Shown: positions 25,147 through 34,226, counted from the first letter of the stretch. The stretch is DNA of 64,000 nucleotides from an uncultured bacterium (GCA_950022695.1 CATLLN010000004.1:62001-126000), one strand, 5' to 3'. Numbers and translations are program-made. The notes: generated by a model from the letters alone, not told the origin.

Positions 25147-25327
25147 CTTGATTTTCTCTGAAAAGTGTTAGTTTTTCATTGCTTTTGCTAATTATTAATT
25201 TATTATCTTGCATAGTGTAATTGATTAAATCAACTTCAGGGTTTACATCTAATAAGCCTAGTATTGTTGAATTTAAGCAAAGTGCCCAGCCATTACCATT
25301 TCTTATTAATTTCCTATTTACAACCAT
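25124..25327 (-). CDS. AbrB/MazE-like swapped-hairpin DNA-binding protein
   Basis: A 67-residue protein with RKLIRNGNGWALCLNSTIL near 5-23, the loop-hinge-strand pattern of SpoVT/AbrB/MazE domains (usually K-x-G-x-S-x-G-V-x-I-P-x-x-x-L), followed by NPEVDLINYTMQDNKLIIS, its second half. Such proteins form dimeric DNA-binding barrels and often act as antitoxins. It is the first gene of a two-gene unit and lies just downstream of a perfect palindrome at 25366-25391 that overlaps its probable promoter. The ATG is at 25327; a GGA lies 6-8 bases upstream. Confidence 0.75.
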   Translation of the reverse strand: MVVNRKLIRNGNGWALCLNSTILGLLDVNPEVDLINYTMQDNKLIISKSNEKLTLFRENQDGLPIKQ

Positions 25328-25365
25328 ATATTGTCCTTAAAACTATTTAACAATTATAGTGATTA

Positions 25366-25391
25366 AATGTAATTTTAGATAATATTACATT
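25366..25391. promoter_or_regulatory. Palindromic operator candidate upstream of the AbrB-like gene
   Basis: AATGTAAT (25366-25373) and ATTACATT (25384-25391) form perfect 8-base inverted arms with a 10-base gap. On the minus strand they overlap a promoter-like TTATCT-N18-TATAAT reading toward the AbrB-like gene, so a bound repressor would block it. Autoregulation is inferred. Confidence 0.6.
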
Positions 25392-25419
25392 GTATGGTTG
25401 ATTGTAAGAAGTAGTATTA

Positions 25420-25452
25420 TTTGTCACCCTGAACTTGATTTAGGGTGACAAA
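25420..25452. repeat. GTCACCCT-type palindromic intergenic hairpin
   Basis: An 11-base stem (TTTGTCACCCT/AGGGTGACAAA) closes the loop GAACTTGATTT. Hairpins of the form GTCACCCTGAACTTG...CAGGGTGAC recur in intergenic DNA of many bacteria; this may be such a dispersed repeat, or a terminator (ATTTTTGC follows on the plus strand). Confidence 0.6.
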
Positions 25453-25464
25453 ATTTTTGCTTTT

Positions 25465-25501
25465 AACAGTGGGCGGTGAGAGAATCTCACCGCCCACTGT
25501 T
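25465..25501. repeat. Large palindrome containing the 21-base core flanking module A (left copy)
   Basis: Perfect 17-base arms around GAA. The inner 21 bases (25473-25493, GCGGTGAGA-GAA-TCTCACCGC) are identical and in the same orientation to 25749-25769. The two copies bracket toxin-antitoxin-like module A. Confidence 0.85.
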
Positions 25502-25543
25502 TTACCCTCTTGAAATTTAAAAAAAATCAGTTATAATGTAAGT

Positions 25544-25650
25544 ATAGGAAAGAGCGACTAAGCTCTGGTATAGCTTAATCGCCCTGTCGCACCTATAAGA
25601 ACAAATAAGTCAATTTAATTAAAATCTCTAGTATGGCTAGAGATTTTTTT
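25544..25650 (+). ncRNA. Candidate antisense RNA (antitoxin) of module A
   Basis: A near-consensus promoter, TTGAAA (25510-25515), 16 bases, TATAAT (25532-25537), directs plus-strand transcription. The RNA would start near 25544, fold with TATAGG/CCTATA as closing stem around GCGACTAAGC/GCTTAATCGC, and end at a terminator (AATCTCTAG/CTAGAGATT then T7) near 25650. The terminator lies inside the 25-codon gene on the opposite strand, so about 58 of its roughly 107 bases are complementary to that gene and the rest to its 3' untranslated region. This is the layout of a type I antitoxin. No ORF of note lies in it. Confidence 0.7.
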
Positions 25651-25670
25651 ATTAACTCTCTATTGCTCAT
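25593..25670 (-). CDS. 25-residue hydrophobic toxin-like peptide, module A
   Basis: The ORF begins MSNRELIKKS, continues LAILEILIK and ends LTYLFL before TAG: a short basic N-terminus and an 18-residue hydrophobic helix. Nine of 25 residues are identical to the peptide at 31323, with conservative changes elsewhere and the same length. The end resembles that of the E. coli type I toxin ShoB (ILLFL), perhaps by convergence. A perfect GGAGG Shine-Dalgarno sits 5 bases before the ATG but pairs with AACCTCC 40 bases upstream. An antisense RNA covers its 3' three-quarters. Expected action is membrane insertion (inference). It lies 3' of the hydrogenase operon on the same strand. Confidence 0.7.
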   Translation of the reverse strand: MSNRELIKKSLAILEILIKLTYLFL

Positions 25671-25737
25671 AATAACCTCCTCTCTCGCCCTATGTCGCTG
25701 ATAGTTTGTAAGCGCATTGGAGGTTTGGGCGCGTTCC
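25671..25737 (-). promoter_or_regulatory. Self-occluding leader of the module A peptide mRNA
   Basis: The leader begins GGAACGCGCCCAAACCTCC (25737-25719). Its AACCTCC (25725-25719) is perfectly complementary to GGAGGTT (25680-25674), which contains the Shine-Dalgarno, so the ribosome site should be hidden in the full-length RNA. The same GGAAC-R-CGCCCAAA box starts the leader of module B. Confidence 0.65.
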
Positions 25738-25748
25738 TGAATTAATTA

Positions 25749-25769
25749 GCGGTGAGAGAATCTCACCGC
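25749..25769. repeat. 21-base palindrome flanking module A (right copy)
   Basis: GCGGTGAGA-GAA-TCTCACCGC is identical to 25473-25493. It lies between the 3' end of the hydrogenase gene and the start of the module A leader and could also act as a hairpin at the 3' end of the operon mRNA, although no T-run follows. Confidence 0.85.
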
Positions 25770-25781
25770 CATTCAATTTAT

Positions 25782-27245
25782 TTATTCAATTACTTCTTTT
25801 ATTTCCGGACTTTCGTTGACGTAATTTGTCAGCTGTTTTAGTGCCGGTTTGTAAGCGTTTATTGAGCTTGAACCGCCAAGACAACCCCCTGGACAAGCCA
25901 TAACTTCAATCAGGTTTCCAAATTCGCAAGAACCGTTTTTGGCAAATTTTTTCAAGTCTCTGATAGATTGTTTGTTCAACCCGTCTACAATATATGGCTG
26001 TGCTTTTTTATCTTCATCAAGTAATGAATTTACAGCGCCTGCAACCCCGCCTGTTACTGCAAAATTTCTTGCCTGTGCTGAAGATTCTTTTCTATATTCA
26101 GTTTCATCGCATTCTGCAACTTGAATATTCATTGCAATAAACCAGGCACCAAGTTCTTCAAAATTAAGAACATAATCAATATTAGGGTTTTGCATAGCTT
26201 CACGTCGTTTTGCAACACAAGGGCTGAAAAATACTGTTACAGCTTCAGGTGTTTCTTTTTTTATCATTTCTGCAGTGTAGTATGCAGGTGTTTTTGTTTC
26301 TGAGCGGAATGGTTTAAGTTCCGGAACATGTTTTTCAACAAGTTCGTTATAGCCTGCACAGCAGGAAGTTGTCATAAATTTGTCGCCTTTTTCCATTCTT
26401 TCGGCAAATTCTGCAGCTTCGTGTTGGGTTGTAATATCAGCACCTTCTGCGACTTCCACAACATCAGAAAATCCTACAGAAAGTATTGCTTGTTTTAGTT
26501 GTTTTGGTGTGCAAGGAAGCTGCCCCATTATTGCAGGTGCAAGCATTGCGACAACTTTTTTACCTTCTTTCATTGATTTTAGAATATCAATGATATGGCT
26601 TTTTTTATGAACTGCACCAAACGGGCAAGAGCTTACGCATTTTCCGCAAGAAATACATTTGTCAAAGTCAATACGTGCATGACCGTCTTCATCTTTTGCA
26701 ATAGCACCGACAGGACAAGCATTTTCGCAAGGTACGATAATTTTTGCGATTGCCTGATAAGGACAAACTTGAGCACACATTCCGCAATTTTTACATTTTG
26801 CAGGATCAATTACAGATTTACCATTTTCAACTTTTATTGCGCCGAATTTACAGGTTGATTCGCAAGGTCTTGCGACACATCCCTGGCAAAGGTCAGTTAC
26901 ATAAATTCTTGAAGGAACGCAGCCTTGACAAGCTGTATGAAGAACTGTCAAAGGATTTTCTTCCGGTTCAGTTCTTTCAAGAGATTTTTTTGCAAGAGTA
27001 GACAGCAATTCACTGTCATCTGCATCTTCAATTGATAATCCCAAACCCGCAATTACTCTGTCTCTAAGAATCGCACGTTCTTTATGAATACAGCATCTGA
27101 AAGGGACTTCACTGCCTTTCGGACGCATTTCATAAGGGATTTTTCTTGTGTTTTCTTCAAAATTATCACTCAGATAAGCTTTAATTAATCTTACCAGAAT
27201 TTCCCGTTTTAAATGTGATGTTTGTTTAGGGGTATTTATTGCCAT
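25782..27245 (-). CDS. [FeFe]-hydrogenase, monomeric (group B-like)
   Basis: The 487-residue protein carries the H-cluster motifs: L1 TSCCAGY (Cys295, Cys296), L2 SPCVAKRREA (Cys343) and L3 MACPGGCLGG (Cys451, Cys455). N-terminal Cys clusters (106/109, 120-132, 151-161, 173/177, 197-207) can hold several [4Fe-4S] clusters for electron relay. Members reversibly make H2 from reduced ferredoxin. Motif details (TSCCAGY, SPC) fit the group B clade of anaerobes rather than bifurcating HydA. Last gene of a five-gene minus-strand operon; 11 bases follow the upstream gene. Maturases HydE/F/G are not in the window. Confidence 0.9.
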   Translation of the reverse strand: MAINTPKQTSHLKREILVRLIKAYLSDNFEENTRKIPYEMRPKGSEVPFRCCIHKERAILRDRVIAGLGLSIEDADDSELLSTLAKKSLERTEPEENPLTVLHTACQGCVPSRIYVTDLCQGCVARPCESTCKFGAIKVENGKSVIDPAKCKNCGMCAQVCPYQAIAKIIVPCENACPVGAIAKDEDGHARIDFDKCISCGKCVSSCPFGAVHKKSHIIDILKSMKEGKKVVAMLAPAIMGQLPCTPKQLKQAILSVGFSDVVEVAEGADITTQHEAAEFAERMEKGDKFMTTSCCAGYNELVEKHVPELKPFRSETKTPAYYTAEMIKKETPEAVTVFFSPCVAKRREAMQNPNIDYVLNFEELGAWFIAMNIQVAECDETEYRKESSAQARNFAVTGGVAGAVNSLLDEDKKAQPYIVDGLNKQSIRDLKKFAKNGSCEFGNLIEVMACPGGCLGGSSSINAYKPALKQLTNYVNESPEIKEVIE

Positions 27246-27256
27246 TTCTTAATCCT

Positions 27257-27514
27257 TTACTTTGCTAACTTTGCATCAATTGCTGCAAGTACTTTTTCTA
27301 CACTTGCTTCTTTAATAATTTCATTATCAACTTTTACGTAAGGTGCTTTGGAAAATTCCCAGTCTACTGAGCATAAACCAAGGCAAGGAACGCCTGAAAC
27401 TTCTACTTTATCACCGTATTTTGCAGGTACAATTTCGATTAATTCTTGTAGATTTGCTGAACCCATTACAAAACATGTTGTACCTAAACATACTTTTACA
27501 CTAACTTTTTCCAT
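27257..27514 (-). CDS. Thioredoxin-like [2Fe-2S] ferredoxin (HydC/NuoE-type domain)
   Basis: An 85-residue protein with KVCLGTTCFVMGS and VPCLGLC, giving the C-x4-C ... C-x3-C cluster motif of thioredoxin-fold [2Fe-2S] proteins (the NuoE/HydC type). It should carry electrons to or from its neighbours. I use the ATG at 27514 (AGGAAGG upstream) rather than the open frame to 27544. It is the second of two such proteins in the operon, lying between the SpoIIE-type phosphatase and the hydrogenase. Confidence 0.88.
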   Translation of the reverse strand: MEKVSVKVCLGTTCFVMGSANLQELIEIVPAKYGDKVEVSGVPCLGLCSVDWEFSKAPYVKVDNEIIKEASVEKVLAAIDAKLAK

Positions 27515-27527
27515 ATTCACCTTCCTG

Positions 27528-28691
27528 TTACATATATTGTACACTAACTTTTTTAAAATATTTATCCTGCAAAACGGAAGCCATTTTCTTGATTATATTT
27601 TTGCGTATTTCGATTTCTATTGGTAATGCAGGATTGTAGTGAGCCTGATTCAGTTTTGCGCCTACCATGAAATTGATGCAGTCACTATCTAATAAAAATT
27701 TTATCAGCTTTCCTGCAGCGTTGTCAATATCTAAATTCCCTTCTTCCAAACATTCAAGGGTTTCGGTCAGTGTAAGGATTCCTTCTGTTATAAGGTCAAC
27801 ACCTTCCATGTACGAGCAGCTCGGAAGTTTTCCGATACTTATTTCTTTATCCATTGTTATTGGAAGATTTAATTCACGTGAAATCAGGTTTGCTGTTGTA
27901 CCGCCGCAGATTGCTTTTTTACCTTGAAATTCTTTGAATAATTTTGCATAATCAGGGTCATTTTTTTGATTAAACGGAGGTCCTGTAAATACAAGTGATG
28001 TTCTGGGTTCACGACAGTATAAAACGCAGGCTGAAATATCATCTTTCGGAAGGTGGTTTGTTTCGATATTTTTGGCTTGTTTAATTATAAATGCTGATAA
28101 ATCGGAACTTGAAATATCCGGTTCTTCTTTTAATTTTGCAAGAACAAGATTGATAAGCCCCTCTCTGCGAAGTCCCAGTTTAAGCCTTCCGTTACCGAGC
28201 CCGCACTGGGTTACTCCGTCTGAACAAAATATCAGCCTGTCGCCGAGTTCAAGGTTGATTTTGTAACTTTTCAGACATCTGTTTTTGAAGGTTTTTGACG
28301 GAATTGTATCGTATGGTGGATTCATAACTTCGCCATTTTTTATCCATAAAAATTCAGGGTTGCCTTCTTCAATAATTTTTGCGTGTCCTTCATCGTTTAC
28401 TTCAATTATTGAAAAAGTCGAATAGCTGATTTTTCTGACTTTACAAACAGGAAGCGCATTCATAACGATTTCTGCTGCGCGGTGGATTGGGATTTCCTGT
28501 TTTTCGACAAATCTTAAAAGCATTGTTGCTGTCATACAGGATAAGATGTTTGCTTTAATTCCGCTGCCCAAACCGTCTGATAAAACCGCAATTAATTTTG
28601 CTTCATCGGGGTATCTTTTTGAAATAAAATAATCTCCAAAAGCATTCTGGTTATACTTTTTTACCTGCTTGCAGTCTATATCAATAAACAT
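27528..28691 (-). CDS. SpoIIE-type PP2C phosphatase of the hydrogenase operon
   Basis: The 387-residue protein has a PP2C/SpoIIE serine phosphatase domain in its N-terminal 210 residues, with metal-binding Asp in VLSDGLGSG near 38 and FCSDGVTQ near 160. The C-terminal 150 residues (GKKAICGGTTANL onward) are an extra domain seen with hydrogenase-linked members. Such proteins are encoded next to PAS-containing [FeFe]-hydrogenases (as in hfs-type operons of Thermoanaerobacter relatives) and probably relay redox or H2 state to gene control. Its ATG overlaps the stop of the upstream gene by one base (TAATG), so expression is coupled. Confidence 0.88.
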   Translation of the reverse strand: MFIDIDCKQVKKYNQNAFGDYFISKRYPDEAKLIAVLSDGLGSGIKANILSCMTATMLLRFVEKQEIPIHRAAEIVMNALPVCKVRKISYSTFSIIEVNDEGHAKIIEEGNPEFLWIKNGEVMNPPYDTIPSKTFKNRCLKSYKINLELGDRLIFCSDGVTQCGLGNGRLKLGLRREGLINLVLAKLKEEPDISSSDLSAFIIKQAKNIETNHLPKDDISACVLYCREPRTSLVFTGPPFNQKNDPDYAKLFKEFQGKKAICGGTTANLISRELNLPITMDKEISIGKLPSCSYMEGVDLITEGILTLTETLECLEEGNLDIDNAAGKLIKFLLDSDCINFMVGAKLNQAHYNPALPIEIEIRKNIIKKMASVLQDKYFKKVSVQYM

Positions 28692-30412
28692 TATTTGCTA
28701 TCTCCTTCAGGTTTGTCATCGTAATCATTTGCGATAGAATTCAATAATGTTTCTGTTTCAACCATGTGTTCACCTAGCAGACAGGCGATTTCCTGAACAA
28801 TTGAAATATTTTTTGATATTACTTCTTTTGCTTTTTCGGAGATTTTTTCGCGTGTCGTTTCTGTCTGGGTTACGTCTGTAATGATTGCCCCTACGATTTC
28901 GTTAGGTTCAATTGTAAATGCATTAATATCATAAAGTCTGTTATTAACGTTGTAATGCTCTTTATGAAGGTCTTTTCCGGTTTTTAGAATTGTTCTGAAC
29001 AGGTCTGAAAATTCTACAATTCTGTCGATAGCGGCGCCTGTAAGCCCATCCGGTCTGGCTTTGAAGATTTCGTACATTTCTCCTGTAAACATTTTCATAA
29101 AACTTTCGTTAGCTTCAATAATATTCATATTATTATCCACCATAACAATAGCGGCAGGCATACAGCGAAGCATTGCAGCAGCTTTTCGCATTGCAATTTT
29201 TCTCATATATGAAATACACATTGAAGGTTCAGCCACACCGTCTAAAAGTGCAACGGCAAGTTCACGGCAAGATGAATATCCGCATCCGCCACAGTTAAGT
29301 TCATCTTCTGCGGTGTGTTTACCGATTTTTTTCAGTGTTTTTATAATTTCTTCAAGTGAATACTTGGATTCTGTAACTTCTGCAGGTGTGTATTCGTAGT
29401 TAACAACATAATCGGTTGTTTTAGGAATGTCATCTCTTTTTTTGACTTTTGTTAAGACATCTGAAACGATGCTGATACTTGCTTTATCGGTTGAAATACA
29501 AGGTCCTGCGATACATCCGCCTTCACAGGCTAAAGCTTCTACAAATATCGGACGGTTTAATTTTTCAGGTTCTAAGTTGTTTAAAGCCTTTTCAAAAGCT
29601 GGAATTGAACAAATTTCCAATAACTGAGCTTCATCTTTTATTCCGATTTTGCGAATTGTTGTGTTCATTCCTCCGTCAATCGGATATAATGCGCCTTCGT
29701 GTGCGCTATAAGGGACAAATTCAAACCTGTCGTCTTTTTGGATTTGAGAAATATCAGGAATTTGATCGTTTATCCAGATTTTTAATTCTTCAAAAGTTAT
29801 TGCTAAATCAATTAGCCCGTCAGGTTCATCAGCTTCTTTTTTCTTACCGATACAAGGTCCGATAAATACAATCCCGATATCCTCTCCGTAAGTTTGTCTG
29901 AGCATTTTAGCGTGTGTTCTTGCAGGAGAGCCGATTGGTGTAATGTATTTTGAAAATTCGGGTTTGTACATTCTTATATAATCAACAATTACAGGGCATG
30001 CGCTTGATATCCATAATCCGCTTTCAGTGTTATTAAGCATTTCAGCTGTTTTGATGGAAACCTCCTGAGCGCCGAGTGCGGTTTCTGATATATCTTTAAA
30101 CCCTAAGCGTTTAAGGATTGCAATCATTTTTTGCGCAGACATTTCAAAAACCCCGCGCCAGGATGGTGCAAGTGATACATAAACATCTTTCCCACTATTG
30201 ATAAGGTTTTTAACCCGTTCTAAATCACTTCTGACACATTTTGCATTAGCAGGGCACACCTTAACACAAGTTCCGCAGGATATACATTTTTCCGGAATAA
30301 CGGATGCGTGGTTATTTTCGATTTTGATTGCCTTAACCGGACAATCTCTTACGCAGCGATAGCAGTCGTGGCATTCGTTAATTAAAGTGTAGACCGGATG
30401 TTGATTATTCAT
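28691..30412 (-). CDS. Sensory [FeFe]-hydrogenase with 4Fe-4S and PAS domains (HydS-like)
   Basis: The 573-residue protein has two [4Fe-4S] motifs (CHDCYRCVRDCP, CISCGTCVKVCP, residues 14-53), an H-cluster domain with SSACPVI (Cys139), GPCIGKK (Cys187) and LACEGGC (Cys296, Cys300), then a CGGCGYSSC ... C cluster near 374-399 and a PAS domain near 415-520 ending in a coiled coil. The position after Ser-Ser is Ala where catalytic enzymes have the proton-relay Cys, as in sensory hydrogenases. It is expected to sense H2 and signal through the SpoIIE-type phosphatase next to it. Second gene of the operon. Confidence 0.88.
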   Translation of the reverse strand: MNNQHPVYTLINECHDCYRCVRDCPVKAIKIENNHASVIPEKCISCGTCVKVCPANAKCVRSDLERVKNLINSGKDVYVSLAPSWRGVFEMSAQKMIAILKRLGFKDISETALGAQEVSIKTAEMLNNTESGLWISSACPVIVDYIRMYKPEFSKYITPIGSPARTHAKMLRQTYGEDIGIVFIGPCIGKKKEADEPDGLIDLAITFEELKIWINDQIPDISQIQKDDRFEFVPYSAHEGALYPIDGGMNTTIRKIGIKDEAQLLEICSIPAFEKALNNLEPEKLNRPIFVEALACEGGCIAGPCISTDKASISIVSDVLTKVKKRDDIPKTTDYVVNYEYTPAEVTESKYSLEEIIKTLKKIGKHTAEDELNCGGCGYSSCRELAVALLDGVAEPSMCISYMRKIAMRKAAAMLRCMPAAIVMVDNNMNIIEANESFMKMFTGEMYEIFKARPDGLTGAAIDRIVEFSDLFRTILKTGKDLHKEHYNVNNRLYDINAFTIEPNEIVGAIITDVTQTETTREKISEKAKEVISKNISIVQEIACLLGEHMVETETLLNSIANDYDDKPEGDSK

Positions 30413-30435
30413 TTCTTAACCCCTGATTTTAAATT

Positions 30436-30678
30436 TTACACTAAAGCAGTTTTTAAAATTTCCTGTAATTTTTCTTCATTAATTTCATTATATAAAACGT
30501 CATCAATATAAATATTTGGACCTGATGAGCATTTTTCCTGACACAAACCGCCGACAAGTTCGATTTCTGCATCAAGATTATTTTCTTTTATATAATTTTC
30601 CAAAAAATTAAGATTTTCCAGGTTTCCGCGTGCGAAACACGAGCTTCCCATGCAAACTTTTATGTTATGTTTAGTCAT
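30436..30678 (-). CDS. Thioredoxin-like [2Fe-2S] ferredoxin, first gene of hydrogenase operon
   Basis: An 80-residue protein with KVCMGSSCFARG and GGLCQEKCSSGPN, the Cys-x4-Cys and Cys-x3-Cys of thioredoxin-fold [2Fe-2S] ferredoxins. It opens the operon; a GAGGAAA Shine-Dalgarno precedes the ATG and a TATAAT-like box lies at 30713-30708 on the minus strand. The likely role is to link cytosolic electron carriers to HydS or the catalytic hydrogenase. Confidence 0.88.
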   Translation of the reverse strand: MTKHNIKVCMGSSCFARGNLENLNFLENYIKENNLDAEIELVGGLCQEKCSSGPNIYIDDVLYNEINEEKLQEILKTALV

Positions 30679-30745
30679 ATTTTCCTCACTTTTTACAACA
30701 TCATTTTATTATAGTTATATGAAGTTGGCAAGTGGGGGAAATGAA

Positions 30746-30913
30746 TTAGTCATTATCAAATTTTTCTTTAAGAAAAAGCATATAAGATAATGTATCAAGT
30801 TGTCCTATCAGGTTATTATGTCTTTCCGAAATATCGTATGCGGATGTTCTAATACATTCTATGGTTACATTGATACGATTCTGTAATTTGTTTTTAAGTT
30901 CTTCTTTGTCCAT
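30746..30913 (-). CDS. Small helical protein, 55 residues
   Basis: I do not recognise it. The ATG at 30913 (MDKEELKNKLQ) is chosen because GGAGG lies 7 bases upstream; the frame is open further but that part looks like leader DNA. The product is one amphipathic helix-rich chain with a polar N-terminal half and LDTLSYMLFLKEKF near the end. It is divergent from the Xre gene at 31015, with which it shares the intergenic region. Confidence 0.55.
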   Translation of the reverse strand: MDKEELKNKLQNRINVTIECIRTSAYDISERHNNLIGQLDTLSYMLFLKEKFDND

Positions 30914-31014
30914 GATTACCTCCATTTTTACTTGTATTATGCAAAGAATAGTGTATATATGTATATAGTACTTTGTTGATTTCAATTTGTCAATAGTTTA
31001 TTATAATTTACATT

Positions 31015-31251
31015 ATGAAGAGAGAAAAAGGGACTATTACAACTAAAATTTGCTTTAAAATCAAATTTGAAAGAATGAAAAGGAATCTGTCGCAAGAAGA
31101 TTTGGCGCTTGCTGCAGGGATAAGTAGAAATGGATTAAGTAATATTGAATCAGGAAAAGCTTCGCCAACAATAGATACCTTGGAGAAAATTGCAAATGCT
31201 TTAGGCATTGCATTTTTAGATTTAGTAGATGTTTCGAAAGTGGATTTATAG
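31015..31251 (+). CDS. Xre-family regulator upstream of toxin-like module B
   Basis: A 78-residue Cro/CI helix-turn-helix protein: FERMKRNLSQEDLALAAG, SRNGLSNIESGKASPTIDTLEKIANALG. It is the stand-alone type often used as a local repressor. No Shine-Dalgarno is obvious, and TATAAT lies about 9 bases before the ATG, so the message may be leaderless. The leader box of module B (GGAACACGCCCAAA) starts one base after its TAG, so it could be co-transcribed with, or regulate, the peptide gene. Confidence 0.88.
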   Translation: MKREKGTITTKICFKIKFERMKRNLSQEDLALAAGISRNGLSNIESGKASPTIDTLEKIANALGIAFLDLVDVSKVDL

Positions 31252-31322
31252 GGAACACGCCCAAAGCCTCGACCTGTCACACTCCCTTGTATTGTGATAG
31301 AAAGAGGCAGGAATGAGGCTCA
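31252..31322 (+). promoter_or_regulatory. Self-occluding leader of the module B peptide mRNA
   Basis: After GGGAACACGCCCAAA, AGCCTC (31265-31270) pairs with GAGGCT (31315-31320), which contains the Shine-Dalgarno. CCTG/CAGG (31273-31276, 31308-31311) and TCACA/TGTGA (31277-31281, 31293-31297) extend the same hairpin inward. The ribosome site 3 to 8 bases before the ATG is thus buried. Confidence 0.65.
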
Positions 31323-31400
31323 ATGAGCAAGAGGCAAATAGCAAAAAATGCCCTAGCTGTAATAGGACACTTTTTACAAATAATTGCTTTATTCTTATAG
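31323..31400 (+). CDS. 25-residue hydrophobic toxin-like peptide, module B
   Basis: The ORF begins MSKRQIAKNA, continues LAVIGHFLQ and ends IIALFL before TAG. It matches the peptide at 25593 in length, in 9 of 25 residues, and in the basic N-terminus plus hydrophobic helix ending LFL. The C-terminal LQIIALFL is close to LQLILLFL of the E. coli type I toxin ShoB. GAGG lies 4 bases before the ATG, within the leader hairpin. An antisense RNA with a consensus promoter overlaps from codon 7 to beyond the stop. Membrane action is inferred. Confidence 0.7.
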   Translation: MSKRQIAKNALAVIGHFLQIIALFL

Positions 31401-31448
31401 GGTGTGAACAGTCGGTTAAGCTTAGACGGAGTTTAGCCGACTCCCTAT
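31343..31448 (-). ncRNA. Candidate antisense RNA (antitoxin) of module B
   Basis: A strong minus-strand promoter, TTGACA (31483-31478), 17 bases, AATAAT (31460-31455), would start an RNA near 31448. It folds with CCCTAT/ATAGGG as closing stem around an 11-base stem GTCGGCTAAAC/GCTTAACCGAC and ends at a terminator (TGTCCTA, loop TTACAGC, TAGGGCA, then T-run) near 31343, inside the peptide gene. Length, folding and position mirror the antisense RNA of module A. Confidence 0.7.
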
Positions 31449-31527
31449 GTTCTTATTATTTACTATTTTTATTTTTTTGTCAAGGTGTCTCCTATGCCCT
31501 GCTGATGTTGTTAGTTAACTAAAGTAA

Positions 31528-34122
<2,595 letters not shown>

Positions 34123-34175
34123 GGTTAAATTAGTTTAGATGATTTTCGAGTCATCTTAATATAATACTTAAAATA

Positions 34176-34213
34176 ATAAATGCGGAATTTGAGTTTTCAA
34201 ATTCCGCATTTAT
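34176..34213. terminator. Bidirectional terminator after gyrB
   Basis: A 17-base perfect stem (ATAAATGCGGAATTTGA and complement) between the convergent gyrB and the 115-residue gene; T-rich flanks on both strands. Confidence 0.85.
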
Positions 34214-34226
34214 CTTTTATATAATC

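Noticed and set aside
31313-31522. A 69-residue open frame overlapping module B
   Set aside because: It is in a different frame from the 25-codon ORF, has no homologue in module A, lacks a good ribosome site and crosses the antisense promoter; the 25-codon frame is the one shared by both modules.
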